Below, one piece after another: positions 9,346 to 19,389 of a stretch of 64,000 nt of DNA. This DNA is from Psychrobacter sp. JB385. Lineage in GTDB: Bacteria; Pseudomonadota; Gammaproteobacteria; Pseudomonadales; Moraxellaceae. A model generated the notes under the pieces. That model saw only the letters and a list, made by a program, of their open reading frames with translations, was not told where the DNA came from and made no database searches. Location of the stretch: positions 186,001 to 250,000 of the forward strand of contig NZ_FUKN01000013.1 of the NCBI RefSeq assembly GCF_900163785.1, in the 5' to 3' direction. The stretch's first letter is position 1. Every line of letters starts with the position of its first letter. The translations under genes and the position numbers were made by a program.

Positions 9346-10362
9346 ATGATAACGATTGAGCAACTTATCACTCGAATTGAGCAGCGTCAGCCTATTGTTA
9401 ATAAAGCTGATATAAATGCTGAGCAATTACATCAAGCATTTGATAGCGTTGGTAGTTTAACCACTGCAACTCATAAACAATTAAGTTTTTTAGCAGATCC
9501 TAACTACATTTCGAGTCTAGCGAATAGTCAAGCAGGTGCAGTATTGGTTACTGCCGAATACCTTGACCAAGTGCCACACACAGCAATTGCGTTGGTCGTG
9601 GCGAATCCATATTTAGCCTATGCTGGTGCCAGTCAGCTGTTTGCTCGTGAGTCACTGTTTAATGGCATTCACCCAAGTGCGGTGATTTCTGAAAGTGCAG
9701 TGATTGCTGAGCAAGTCAATATTGGCGCTTTTTGCGTGATTGGTGATAACGTACACATTGGGGCAGGCAGCTCAATTGATGCTCATGTGGTGGTTGAAGA
9801 CAATACAAAGATTGGTCACAACTGTGTCATCAAGTCTCACGTAGTTATTGGGTACGGTAGCATTATTGGAAATCATGTCAGGTTACACGCGAACGTGAGT
9901 ATCGGCTCTGAAGGATTTGGCTTTGCACCTACGAGAGACCCTAGTACTGCGGGCTGGGAGCGTATTGCTCAGCTTGGACGTGTGGTGATTGGGGATCATG
10001 TGCGCATCGGCAGTAATACCTGTATTGATCGCGGTGCTATCGATGATACGGTCATCGGCAGTCATGTGATTATCGATAACTTGGTACAAATTGGACACAA
10101 CGTACGCATTGGTGATGGTACTGCTATTGCAGCACAGACAGGTATCGCAGGAAGTACGAGTATAGGTAAGCGCTGTATTATTGGCGGAGACGTCGGTATC
10201 ACAGGCCATATCGAAATAGTAGATGATGTCATTTTATCTGGTATGACAATGGTCACCAAATCCATTAAAAAGTCTGGTTCATACTCTTCTGGGACGGTTG
10301 CTATGCCGACCACTGAGTGGCGACGAGCTGCGGTTCGTTTCCGTAAGCTTGGTCGTGATTAA
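9346..10362 (+). CDS. lpxD: UDP-3-O-(3-hydroxyacyl)glucosamine N-acyltransferase
   Basis: Third step of lipid A synthesis: adds the N-linked hydroxyacyl chain from acyl-ACP. An N-terminal uridine-binding domain (about 1-105) is followed by a left-handed beta-helix of hexapeptide repeats (I-G-x-x-x-x), with the catalytic His in LVQIGHNVRIG near residue 245. The frame extends upstream to an ATG at 9295, but that codon lies inside the loop of a hairpin and the added 17 residues are not family-like. The ATG at 9346 gives M-I-T-I-E-Q-L and 338 residues, the usual size. The ribosome binding site is weak. It is followed by fabZ and lpxA. Confidence 0.95.
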   Translation: MITIEQLITRIEQRQPIVNKADINAEQLHQAFDSVGSLTTATHKQLSFLADPNYISSLANSQAGAVLVTAEYLDQVPHTAIALVVANPYLAYAGASQLFARESLFNGIHPSAVISESAVIAEQVNIGAFCVIGDNVHIGAGSSIDAHVVVEDNTKIGHNCVIKSHVVIGYGSIIGNHVRLHANVSIGSEGFGFAPTRDPSTAGWERIAQLGRVVIGDHVRIGSNTCIDRGAIDDTVIGSHVIIDNLVQIGHNVRIGDGTAIAAQTGIAGSTSIGKRCIIGGDVGITGHIEIVDDVILSGMTMVTKSIKKSGSYSSGTVAMPTTEWRRAAVRFRKLGRD

Positions 10363-10414
10363 CAAAAACACAAATACGTTTTAAAGATTTAAAACATTGC
10401 AAGGAAATGCCATT

Positions 10415-10924
10415 ATGAGCAGCACTGATACAGATAGTTCAATTGATAATAATGTAAAAAGTTTGGCTGAGCAGGGGCTCACGCTGCCATTAACCTATCA
10501 CACTCTGAAGCATTACTTGCCGCATCGCTATCCTTTTTTATTGGTGGATAGAATTATCGATTGTACGCCTGGAGAAAGCATTACTGGTATTAAGAATGTG
10601 ACAATTAACGAAGAGTTTTTTAATGGTCATTTTCCTGATGAGCCAATTATGCCAGGCGTATTGATGGTTGAGTCGATGGCTCAGGTATCAGGCGTTCTTG
10701 GATTTATCAGTGCAGGGCTGACATCAGAAGATGGGTATTTGTATCTGTTTGCAGGCGTGGATAAGGTTCGTTTTAAACGTCGTGTGATTCCTGGCGATCA
10801 GCTGACCATTCGTGCCAAATCAGTCATGCAAAAGCGTGGTATTTATAAGTTTGATTGTACCGTTCATGTTGGGGATGAGCTGGCGGCTAGCGCGCAGATA
10901 ATGATCGCACGTCAAGAGCAATAG
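10415..10924 (+). CDS. fabZ: 3-hydroxyacyl-ACP dehydratase FabZ
   Basis: Dehydrates 3-hydroxyacyl-ACP in fatty acid elongation, drawing on the same 3-hydroxyacyl pool that lipid A synthesis uses. Hot-dog fold of 169 residues. LPHRYPFLLVDRI, the catalytic His in FFNGHFPDEPIMPGVL and the catalytic Glu in VESMAQ are visible. The frame also has a TTG at 10397, but AAGGA at 10401-10405 lies 9 bases before the ATG at 10415, which fixes the start. The N-terminus is about 20 residues longer than in E. coli and Ser/Asp-rich. It lies between lpxD and lpxA. Confidence 0.95.
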   Translation: MSSTDTDSSIDNNVKSLAEQGLTLPLTYHTLKHYLPHRYPFLLVDRIIDCTPGESITGIKNVTINEEFFNGHFPDEPIMPGVLMVESMAQVSGVLGFISAGLTSEDGYLYLFAGVDKVRFKRRVIPGDQLTIRAKSVMQKRGIYKFDCTVHVGDELAASAQIMIARQEQ

Positions 10925-11104
10925 TACGGATTGCTACTTATCTATGATTAGCAAAAGTGTCTAAAAAGCACATCAAAATAGACAACAAACATTGTTATTT
11001 ACTATGATGCTGTACCTTTACGACACTTTTTTTGGCTGACGAAGCCAGAACGGTTATATTCGCTTTACTATTTATTCGCATAAACTGATACAAAGGTCCA
11101 TATT

Positions 11105-11884
11105 ATGAGTCAGATTCATCCAACAGCACTCATCTCACCGTCCGCTCAAATCGATGAGACTGCTATCATTGGTCCATACTGTATCGTCGGTGATGAGGTA
11201 ACGATTGGCGCCCATACAGTTTTGCATCGGCATGTGGTTGTGACCAAACTCACCCGTATCGGACAGCACAATCAAGTTTACCAATTTGCAAGCATTGGTG
11301 AAGATCCACAAGACCTAAAATATGCAGGTGAACGCACATGGCTTGAGATTGGTGATCATAATACTATTCGCGAGGCTTGTAGCTTACACCGTGGTACAGC
11401 GCAAGACAGTGAGCTTACCAAAATCGGTAGTCATAATTTATTGATGGTAAATACGCATGTGGCTCATGACTGCGTGATTGGTGACCATAATGTGTTGGCT
11501 AATAACGTTGGCGTGGCAGGACATGTAACAATTGGCGACCATACCATCATTGGTGGTAACTCAGGGATTCATCAGTTCTGTACGGTTGATGATTACAGCT
11601 TGATTGGCGGTGCCAGTTTGATTCTAAAAGATGTTGCAGCCTTTACGATGGTATCAGGGAATCCTGCAAAAGCACATGGTCTTAACATCGAAGGCATGCG
11701 TCGTAAAGGTTGGTCACAGGATACCATCGATATCTTACGTCAAGCATACCGCACAATCTTTAGATCAGGCTTAACAACCGTCCAAGCACTTGAAGTGTTG
11801 AATAGTGAGTTACTACCAAAAGAGCCAAAAATTCAATTAATAATTAACTCATTAGAGAAAAGCCGGCGCGGTGTCGTACGTTAA
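11105..11884 (+). CDS. lpxA: UDP-N-acetylglucosamine O-acyltransferase
   Basis: First committed step of lipid A synthesis: transfers a 3-hydroxyacyl chain from ACP to UDP-GlcNAc. Left-handed beta-helix of hexapeptide repeats over residues 1-185, then a helical C-terminal domain; 259 residues is standard. The catalytic His is in VNTHVAHDCVIG near residue 122, and GNSGIHQFCTVDDY follows. An AAAGG site lies about 9 bases upstream. lpxB, which follows lpxA in most gammaproteobacteria, is not here; a terminator follows instead. There are 180 bp between fabZ and lpxA, longer than usual. Confidence 0.97.
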   Translation: MSQIHPTALISPSAQIDETAIIGPYCIVGDEVTIGAHTVLHRHVVVTKLTRIGQHNQVYQFASIGEDPQDLKYAGERTWLEIGDHNTIREACSLHRGTAQDSELTKIGSHNLLMVNTHVAHDCVIGDHNVLANNVGVAGHVTIGDHTIIGGNSGIHQFCTVDDYSLIGGASLILKDVAAFTMVSGNPAKAHGLNIEGMRRKGWSQDTIDILRQAYRTIFRSGLTTVQALEVLNSELLPKEPKIQLIINSLEKSRRGVVR

Positions 11885-11969
11885 ACCGATGCTCGCTTTT
11901 TATTCAAAAATCTAGAGCTTATTAGGGTTCTAATCAGCTAAAATATTATCAATTTCTGCTAAAGTATCA

Positions 11970-12001
11970 AAAAGCCATAACCAAATGTTATGGCTTTTTA
12001 T
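11970..12001 (+). terminator. Rho-independent terminator after lpxA
   Basis: A perfect 12-bp stem (11970-11981 with 11987-11998, aaaagccataac) encloses a 5-nt loop and ends in T-rich sequence. It closes the pyrH-lpxA region. Confidence 0.85.
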
Positions 12002-12171
12002 GTTTATAATTACTTGACTTTTTTAGTCGCTTAGCAGAAACTTCCTAATCATATACAGTTAGATTCTAGTAACGTATTTTAACCAATAGCTTGTGTAGTC
12101 TCTTTAAGTATCTGTCTTTAACTGAGTTTGATAACTTAAAGGGAATTACAATTAAATTTTAGGAGTGTTGT

Positions 12172-13689
12172 ATGGCAGAGCAAAGGGAAAATTGGTCCAG
12201 TCGAACTGGATTTATTGTAGCCGCTGTCGGTTCAGCTGTGGGATTGGGGAACATATGGCGCTTTCCATATGTTGCTTATGATAATGGTGGTGGGGCATTT
12301 ATGGTGCCTTACCTCATTGCGTTATTGACCGCAGGTATTCCATTATTATTTTTAGATTATATCATTGGGCATAAGTATCGCGCTGCAGCCCCTCGTGCTT
12401 ATAAGAAACTGGCACCTTCTGGTCAGTTTGTGGGCTGGTGGCAAACGCTCGTCTCTTTTGTGATTGCGGTTTATTACGCGGCTGTCATTGTATGGGCCGG
12501 CAGTTACATGTTTTTCTCGTTTGGTCAAAAGTGGGGCGAAGACACCACAAACTTTTTCGTCAGTGACTTTGTCAAGCATACTGGTGACTTAACCTCAGTA
12601 TTTGTACCCCAAATGTTTATAGGCTTGGTCATTGTTTGGGCGTTAGCCATATTGATTATGTTTGGTGGCATTCGTAAGGGTGTTGAGCTTGCCAACAAAA
12701 TTTGTTTGCCATTATTGCTGGTATTATTTGGCGTTATGGTATTTAAAGCGATTACTCTGCCAGGTGCGGTCATTGGTTTAAATGCTTTCTTTGAGCCAAA
12801 TTGGACGAGAATGAGTGATCCTAATGTTTGGTTAGCAGCTTATGGTCATGTGTTTTTCTCATTATCAGTAGGTTTTGGTATCATGGTCACTTATGCCTCA
12901 TACCTACAGAAAAATACAAACCTAACAGGTGCAGGATTGGTAGTTGGTTTTGCTAACTCTTCATTTGAGCTTATGGCGGGTATTGGTATTTTTGCTGCAA
13001 TTGGTTTTATGGCGATGTCGACAGGTCAAGACGTGTCTGAAGTGGCTAGTGGCGGTGTTGGACTTGCATTCTTCGTCTTCCCTAAGATCATCTCTACTAT
13101 GGGCGCCAGCGGTGATTTCGTTGGTTTCTTATTCTTTGGTTCTTTGGTAGTGGCTGGTATTAGCTCATTAATCAGTATTCTTGAAGTACCTATCTCTGCT
13201 TTTCAAGGTAAGTTTGATTGGTCACGCAAAAAAGCTGTTGCTATCATATGCGGCGTATGTGCGTTGATATCTATTTCTGCTTTCTCTACTGGTAGCTCAT
13301 TAGTACTAGTGGATGTGATAGATCATTTTGCAAATAATATCGGTATCGTTGCTGGTGGTTTGATGTCAATTGTTTTAGTTACTTGGTTTCACCGTAAGAA
13401 AATCCCAGGTTTATTGGCGCATAGCAATCGTATCTCTAGTGTCAAGTTAGGTGGCGCTTGGGTCTTTATGTTGACCGTTATTACGCCAACTGTACTGACT
13501 ATTGCTTTAGGTCTTAAGTTTATTGACTTAGTCAAAACACCTTATGAAGGTTACTCTTCAACGATTCTATTGCTGTTTGGTTGGGGCGTAGTCGTATTCT
13601 TTGGTCTAGGGGCATTCATATTAAGTCGTATGAAAGGTATCCATGATGAAGAAGATAATAGAGCTCGTGCCATTGATGATGCGCGCTAG
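12172..13689 (+). CDS. Sodium-dependent amino acid transporter, NSS/SNF family
   Basis: Inner-membrane sodium symporter of the neurotransmitter:sodium symporter family (LeuT fold), 505 residues with about 12 hydrophobic segments. The N-terminus shows the family signature WSSRTGFIVAAVGSAVGLGN followed by IWRFPYVAYDNGGGAF (TM1, sodium and substrate site). The ribosome binding site AGGAG is 6 bases upstream. The 43-codon gene just downstream resembles the small subunit of methionine/alanine importers (MetP-MetS type), so a methionine/alanine substrate is a reasonable inference. The exact substrate cannot be read from sequence. Confidence 0.88.
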   Translation: MAEQRENWSSRTGFIVAAVGSAVGLGNIWRFPYVAYDNGGGAFMVPYLIALLTAGIPLLFLDYIIGHKYRAAAPRAYKKLAPSGQFVGWWQTLVSFVIAVYYAAVIVWAGSYMFFSFGQKWGEDTTNFFVSDFVKHTGDLTSVFVPQMFIGLVIVWALAILIMFGGIRKGVELANKICLPLLLVLFGVMVFKAITLPGAVIGLNAFFEPNWTRMSDPNVWLAAYGHVFFSLSVGFGIMVTYASYLQKNTNLTGAGLVVGFANSSFELMAGIGIFAAIGFMAMSTGQDVSEVASGGVGLAFFVFPKIISTMGASGDFVGFLFFGSLVVAGISSLISILEVPISAFQGKFDWSRKKAVAIICGVCALISISAFSTGSSLVLVDVIDHFANNIGIVAGGLMSIVLVTWFHRKKIPGLLAHSNRISSVKLGGAWVFMLTVITPTVLTIALGLKFIDLVKTPYEGYSSTILLLFGWGVVVFFGLGAFILSRMKGIHDEEDNRARAIDDAR

Positions 13690-13729
13690 ATAGTTAGCAG
13701 ATAGATTAACATTTCAATAGGAATTTATT

Positions 13730-13861
13730 ATGAGCACTTCAGCTATTATTTTTATGATTATCTCAATGGTACTGATATGGGGTGGCTTAATTTCTGCCAT
13801 CATACACCTGCGCAACAATCCTGATATTCCAATGGATCAAGTACCAGATGATAACTTGTAA
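13730..13861 (+). CDS. NSS transporter small subunit (MetS-like)
   Basis: A 43-residue protein with one transmembrane helix (AIIFMIISMVLIWGGLISAI) and a short tail H-L-R-N-N-P-D-I-P. This is the pattern of the MetS small subunit of methionine/alanine-importing NSS transporters (known from Corynebacterium MetPS). It starts 40 bases after the transporter stop, with a modest AGGAA site about 8 bases before the ATG. It is probably co-translated with and required by the transporter. Confidence 0.82.
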   Translation: MSTSAIIFMIISMVLIWGGLISAIIHLRNNPDIPMDQVPDDNL

Positions 13862-13910
13862 AGTTTAGTCTACTAAAGACTTTAATGTCTTTAAGGTTTT
13901 GACTATTATA

Positions 13911-13945
13911 AAAAATGCCAATCAGTGAAAGCTGACTGGCATTTT
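13911..13945. terminator. Bidirectional terminator between the NSS operon and tgt
   Basis: A 15-bp stem with one mismatch (aaaaatgccaatcag and its partner ending in ggcattttt) lies between convergent genes, with A- and T-runs on both sides, so it can serve both strands. Confidence 0.85.
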
Positions 13946-13991
13946 TCTTATTAAATAGTCTAAATAAAGCAGTTATTTAGTTCTACTGATA

Positions 13992-15481
<1,490 letters not shown>

Positions 15482-16129
15482 ATGACTAGGGCATCTTACT
15501 TATTGCTGAGCAGTTTATTATTGATATCAGGAGAAACTATGGCTATTGAAGAGCCAAACTACACGGTGTTATCACAAATAGATGACTTTGAATTGCGCCA
15601 TTATGATGCACAGCTGGTGGCTCAAACATGGGTAAGCGGCGACCAAGATACGGCCAGTCGTCAGGGGTTTAAAATTCTAGCCGATTATATTTTTGGTAAT
15701 AATACAGCACCAAGTGGAGAGAGCAGTAAAATAAGTATGACCGCACCTGTTACGATGCAGTCTGACAATCAAAATGAGGCCATATCACAAAAAATTGCCA
15801 TGACTGTACCAGTCAGTATGCAACAAGATGACGACAAATGGCGTGTACAATTTACCATGCCTAGTAAGTATACGATGCAAACCTTGCCAAAGCCGAACAA
15901 TCCAGACATCAAAATTGTAGAGATGCCAGCCCAGACTTACGGTGTGATTAAGTTTTCAGGGTTAGCAAGCAGCAAAAAAGTAGCAAAAAAAACAGAAACG
16001 CTAAAATCTTGGATGCAAACTCAAAAGCTCATGGTAATAGGGACACCAGAGCTGGCACGCTATAACCCACCTTGGACGTTGCCTTTTATGCGTCGCAATG
16101 AAGTGCTGATTGCTTATCAGCCCAAATAG
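15482..16129 (+). CDS. SOUL-family haem-binding protein
   Basis: A 215-residue protein with a short N-terminal hydrophobic signal (SYLLLSSLLLISGETMA), then the SOUL/HBP fold. The domain begins NYTVLSQIDDFELRHY and contains paired I-S-M-T-A-P-V and I-A-M-T-V-P-V segments, characteristic of the family (heme-binding protein 1 / SOUL). The role in bacteria is not settled; tetrapyrrole binding in the periplasm is plausible. It is a single gene, divergent from tgt and convergent with asd. Confidence 0.85.
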   Translation: MTRASYLLLSSLLLISGETMAIEEPNYTVLSQIDDFELRHYDAQLVAQTWVSGDQDTASRQGFKILADYIFGNNTAPSGESSKISMTAPVTMQSDNQNEAISQKIAMTVPVSMQQDDDKWRVQFTMPSKYTMQTLPKPNNPDIKIVEMPAQTYGVIKFSGLASSKKVAKKTETLKSWMQTQKLMVIGTPELARYNPPWTLPFMRRNEVLIAYQPK

Positions 16130-16216
16130 TGCACGTTAATATTTTGGGTATTTGCTGTATTCATGGACATATAATTGATTCTTTTTTGTGATAGTTTTAA
16201 TTGAGAGAGGCGATAT

Positions 16217-16247
16217 AAAAAAAGACAGCAATCGCTGTCTTTTTTTT
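16217..16247. terminator. Bidirectional terminator between the SOUL gene and asd
   Basis: A perfect stem (aaaaaagacagc with gctgtctttttt) with a 4-nt loop and long A- and T-tracts on either side, placed between convergent genes. Confidence 0.9.
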
Positions 16248-16269
16248 GTATAAATTAGCCTGTCATAAA

Positions 16270-17403
16270 TTATCTATTTTGTTCACGAATGATATTCAGC
16301 ATACGGCGTAACGGTTCAGCGGCGCCCCATAGTAGCTGATCGCCAACCGTAAAGGCTCCTAGGTATTCAGGGCCCATGTTGAGCTTACGCAGACGACCTA
16401 GGGCAACGGTCAATGTCCCTGTCACCGCTACAGGTGTTAAACGGTTGATGGCCGCTTCTTTATCGTCTTCAACCAAATCTAGCCATTCGTTACCGCTATT
16501 TTTTAGCGCGGCCTCAATCTCTTCTAACGGAATGTCTTTTTTCAACTTAATGGTCAGGCCTTGAGCATGACAGCGCATCGCACCAATACGTACACACATG
16601 CCATCGATAGGAATGGTATTGTCGTCTGAATTACCCAGAATCTTATTGGTTTCAACGCCGCCTTTCCACTCTTCTTTTGACTGTTTGTTGTCTAGCTGTG
16701 CATCGATATAAGGGATCAAGCTGCCTGCCAATGGAACCCCAAAGTATTGCTTAGGAAAGCTATCTGAGCGCTGAGTTTGAGCAATTTTTTTGTCGATATC
16801 CAAGATGGCACTGGCAGGATCAGCCAACTCGTCTTTGACGGCATCATGCAACACACCCATGCCACTAATTAGCTCACGCATGTTGTTTGCACCAGAGCCG
16901 CTGGCTGCTTGGTAAGTCATCGCGCTGACCCATTCTACCCAGCCTCTATTGAACAGCTCACCAATGGCCATGAGCATCAATGATACGGTACAGTTACCGC
17001 CAATAAAGTCTTTTTTGCCTTCAGCCAACGCATTATCGATCACGGTACGATTGACAGGATCAAGGATAATGATGCTATCGTTTTTCATTCGTAGCGTACT
17101 TGCGGCATCAACCCAGTAGCCATTCCAACCGCTATCTCGTAATGGCTGATGGACTTTTGAAGTATAATCTCCACCTTGACAGGTAATAATCACATCACAG
17201 GCAGCTAGTGCATCAATATCATGAGCGTCTTTTAATTGGCCAGTTTGAATACCATCAAATTTTGGTGCATCACCACCGGCATTGCTGGTTGAAAAAAACA
17301 CAGGCGTAATACCTTCAAAGTCTTTTTCTTCAATCATACGTTGTATCAATACTGATCCAACCATACCGCGCCAGCCTACCAAGCCTACTGTCAAATTACC
17401 CAT
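16270..17403 (-). CDS. asd: Aspartate-semialdehyde dehydrogenase
   Basis: Reduces aspartyl phosphate to aspartate semialdehyde, the branch point to lysine, diaminopimelate, threonine and methionine. It has 377 residues, the gram-negative long form. The N-terminal NADP fold shows [14 protein letters not shown], the catalytic Cys is in [10 protein letters not shown] near residue 136, and [10 protein letters not shown] carries the substrate-binding residues. An AGGA site is 9 bases upstream of the ATG. It is a single gene here. Confidence 0.96.
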   Translation of the reverse strand: MGNLTVGLVGWRGMVGSVLIQRMIEEKDFEGITPVFFSTSNAGGDAPKFDGIQTGQLKDAHDIDALAACDVIITCQGGDYTSKVHQPLRDSGWNGYWVDAASTLRMKNDSIIILDPVNRTVIDNALAEGKKDFIGGNCTVSLMLMAIGELFNRGWVEWVSAMTYQAASGSGANNMRELISGMGVLHDAVKDELADPASAILDIDKKIAQTQRSDSFPKQYFGVPLAGSLIPYIDAQLDNKQSKEEWKGGVETNKILGNSDDNTIPIDGMCVRIGAMRCHAQGLTIKLKKDIPLEEIEAALKNSGNEWLDLVEDDKEAAINRLTPVAVTGTLTVALGRLRKLNMGPEYLGAFTVGDQLLWGAAEPLRRMLNIIREQNR

Positions 17404-17821
17404 GAAATCTAATCCTATTTACAATTAATTATTGCATTACCAGCCAATAACAATGCCGTGAATGGTCACAAAAAGCAAGACGTTTTGATGATTTTTACGC
17501 GTTTTTCATGCACTATTAACTGTGTTTGCCATAACTTTAAGTTATTAAAGTAAGTCCGATATTTGCTCTTGTTGTCACTCTCACCATATTAAAAATCATT
17601 ATAAAGTTGTTCAAGAGATAGCGAGCAAAACAAGCATAGTTTTTATATTTTCTGACCGTTATCGCATAATTAACACGCAATAAGTAGGCGATAATCTTTT
17701 GAGATGATAAAGTAAACCACAATGCTGGTTCAATTAAGAACAGAAAAGCGCTTGTCAGTGAGTGAATAATGACTATCATCATTGGCTCATCTATTATTTT
17801 AATCAACGGTTAATACACATT
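17404..17821. other. asd/EEP-gene divergent intergenic region (418 bp)
   Basis: AT-rich spacer that should carry divergent promoters. A leftward 89-codon frame at 17537-17806 is not supported: no recognisable family, and it crosses the upstream region of the rightward gene. No strong promoter or repeat is seen. Confidence 0.4.
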
Positions 17822-18955
17822 ATGGATCTCTCACTATTATATTACGGTGCACAGTGGTTAGCAGGATTCATTGCATTTATAACAATTTGGGGATGGATAC
17901 CGCTAGATAACTGGTGGGTACGCGGTGTAGATTTTCCACGCATACAGATTATGGCGCTCGGTATTATCGCTTGGATTGGCATGATCGCGTTTTGGTCAGA
18001 GTGGCAACTGGGGCAATGGGTATTGTTCGCAGCTTTATGTGTCACTTTAGCATTCCAGCTTAGAATGGTATTGCCTTATACCAAATTGTGGAAAAAAGAA
18101 GTTGAACCTGCAAAAAGTAATGCAGAGGGAACCTCACATCATCTTAAAATTATGGTTTCAAATGTACTAACGCCAAATGATGAGACACAAAAGCTGGTTG
18201 ATTTGGTTAAGCAAAAGCAGCCTGACATTCTTATTACCTTAGAAAGTGATAAAAAATGGGAACAAGCACTGCAGCAAGTCGAAGCGGATTATCCTTATAC
18301 TGTAAAAGTACCGTTAGATAATTTGTATGGTATGCATTTGTATTCTAAGCTTGAGTTGATTGATCCTGAAGTCAAGTATTTGATGATTGATGATATACCT
18401 TCTATACATACGCAGTTGCGTCTGCACAATGGCCGCGTGATATGGCTATATTGCTTACATCCTATGCCGCCAAGTCCGACAGAGGCGGATAAATCGACCA
18501 CTCGTGATGCTGAACTGTTAATGGTTGGCAAGCATATAAAAGAAAATGAGCAAACCGCGATATTGGCAGGTGATCTCAATGACGTCGCATGGTCAAAGAC
18601 CACCAGACGCTTCCAGCGTATCTCAGGCTTATTGGATCCGCGTATCGGACGACACTTTATCAATACCTTTCATGTCAAGTATCCGTTTTTACGTTGGGCA
18701 CTGGATCATCTTTTTCATAGTGCCTGCTTTACGGTGGTTGATATCAGACGCCTGCCTTCGGTCGGCTCCGATCATTTCCCTGTGATGACCACACTACAGT
18801 ACGAGCCAGAAAAAGAACATAAACAAAAGCAAAATGCGCCTACGGCAGAAGCAGATGATATTAAAGAAACCGACCACAAGATAGAAGAAGGCAAAAAAGA
18901 AGGTAAAAAAATCTCAAACGAGAATATGGAAGAGCATATAAGTCCAGCTTTATAA
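17822..18955 (+). CDS. Membrane-anchored endonuclease/exonuclease/phosphatase (EEP) family protein
   Basis: The N-terminal 105 residues hold about three hydrophobic segments (AGFIAFITIWGW, IMALGIIAWIGMIAFW, WVLFAALCVTLAF). An EEP domain follows at about 120-345, with the metal and catalytic motifs N (MVSNVLTPND), E (TLESDKKW), GDLND and the terminal GSDHFPV. The last 50 residues are a Lys/Glu-rich hydrophilic tail. The substrate could be nucleic acid, a phosphoinositide-like lipid or another phosphodiester and cannot be told. The frame opens at a GTG at 17762; the ATG at 17822 directly precedes the first membrane segment and is preferred, though its ribosome binding site is weak. Confidence 0.82.
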   Translation: MDLSLLYYGAQWLAGFIAFITIWGWIPLDNWWVRGVDFPRIQIMALGIIAWIGMIAFWSEWQLGQWVLFAALCVTLAFQLRMVLPYTKLWKKEVEPAKSNAEGTSHHLKIMVSNVLTPNDETQKLVDLVKQKQPDILITLESDKKWEQALQQVEADYPYTVKVPLDNLYGMHLYSKLELIDPEVKYLMIDDIPSIHTQLRLHNGRVIWLYCLHPMPPSPTEADKSTTRDAELLMVGKHIKENEQTAILAGDLNDVAWSKTTRRFQRISGLLDPRIGRHFINTFHVKYPFLRWALDHLFHSACFTVVDIRRLPSVGSDHFPVMTTLQYEPEKEHKQKQNAPTAEADDIKETDHKIEEGKKEGKKISNENMEEHISPAL

Positions 18956-19002
18956 ATCATAAATAAGATGAGTAAAACAGGGATAAAACTTACTACAAAC
19001 AT

Positions 19003-19018
19003 GTAAGCATATGCTTAC
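19003..19018. repeat. 16-bp perfect palindrome
   Basis: gtaagcatatgcttac reads the same on both strands. It lies just past the EEP gene, at the left edge of the structured region; it could be an operator or a short hairpin. Confidence 0.6.
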
Positions 19019-19039
19019 GATAAATAAGGTCTTTAGCCT

Positions 19040-19256
19040 CTAGTGGCATCATAGTGATTGCACTACAATAAAACCATCAACAAAAGGACATGCAAGGATG
19101 CATTGTTGAGACAGTACCCTAAGCGTTCAGACCAGCCCGCTGTTCTTTTGGTGTACTGTTTGTGACTTAGGATAAGTCAAAAAGGAGTAAATAATAATAA
19201 CAACATGAAGCGTCATAGCCTCGAACCAATCGCCCTAGGTTCGAGGCTATTCTTTG
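19040..19256 (+). ncRNA. Candidate small RNA (unassigned)
   Basis: Between the EEP gene and the surA terminator lies roughly 200 nt with no credible ORF but several complementary segments: tagtg/cacta around 19052-19066; acagtac (19111-19117) with gtactgt (19153-19159); cctaag (19118-19123) with cttagg (19166-19171). It ends in a 13-bp stem at 19215-19250 followed by ttctttg. No clear promoter was found, and it does not match 6S, tmRNA, SRP or RNase P RNA as far as I can tell. A tiny 18-codon frame (19205-19261) overlaps the final hairpin and is probably not translated. Confidence 0.25.
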
Positions 19257-19257
19257 T
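19215..19257 (+). terminator. Terminator-like hairpin
   Basis: A perfect 13-bp stem (atagcctcgaacc at 19215-19227 with 19238-19250) encloses a 10-nt loop, followed by ttctttg. It ends either a readthrough transcript from the EEP gene or a separate small RNA. Confidence 0.65.
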
Positions 19258-19311
19258 ATAATCGTTTTAGCTTGTAAATAATGCGTCACTTATAATAGTG
19301 AGCTTGCAAAT

Positions 19312-19345
19312 AAAAAGGATACTTGCTCATGCAAGTATCCTTTTT
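19312..19345. terminator. Terminator of surA (bidirectional)
   Basis: A perfect 15-bp stem (19312-19326 with 19331-19345) with a tetraloop and A- and T-runs on both flanks, 45 bases beyond the surA stop. Confidence 0.9.
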
Positions 19346-19389
19346 TGATTCGGTGTTTTTTAATCCAGTACCGTGGGTTTGTCTATCGA

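Larger units (their letters stand above)
18956..19389. other. Structured convergent intergenic region (434 bp)
   Basis: It holds a 16-bp perfect palindrome at 19003-19018, a set of interlocking complementary segments at 19111-19178, a 13-bp stem at 19215-19250 and the surA terminator at 19312-19345. Two separate terminator-like hairpins between one gene end on each strand suggest an extra transcript between them. Confidence 0.5.

Noticed and set aside
17537..17806. Leftward 89-codon frame between asd and the EEP gene
   Set aside because: No family, no ribosome binding site, and it covers the promoter region of the divergent genes.
19205..19261. 18-codon ORF in the small RNA region
   Set aside because: The ribosome binding site is 17 bases away and most of the frame is the terminator stem.
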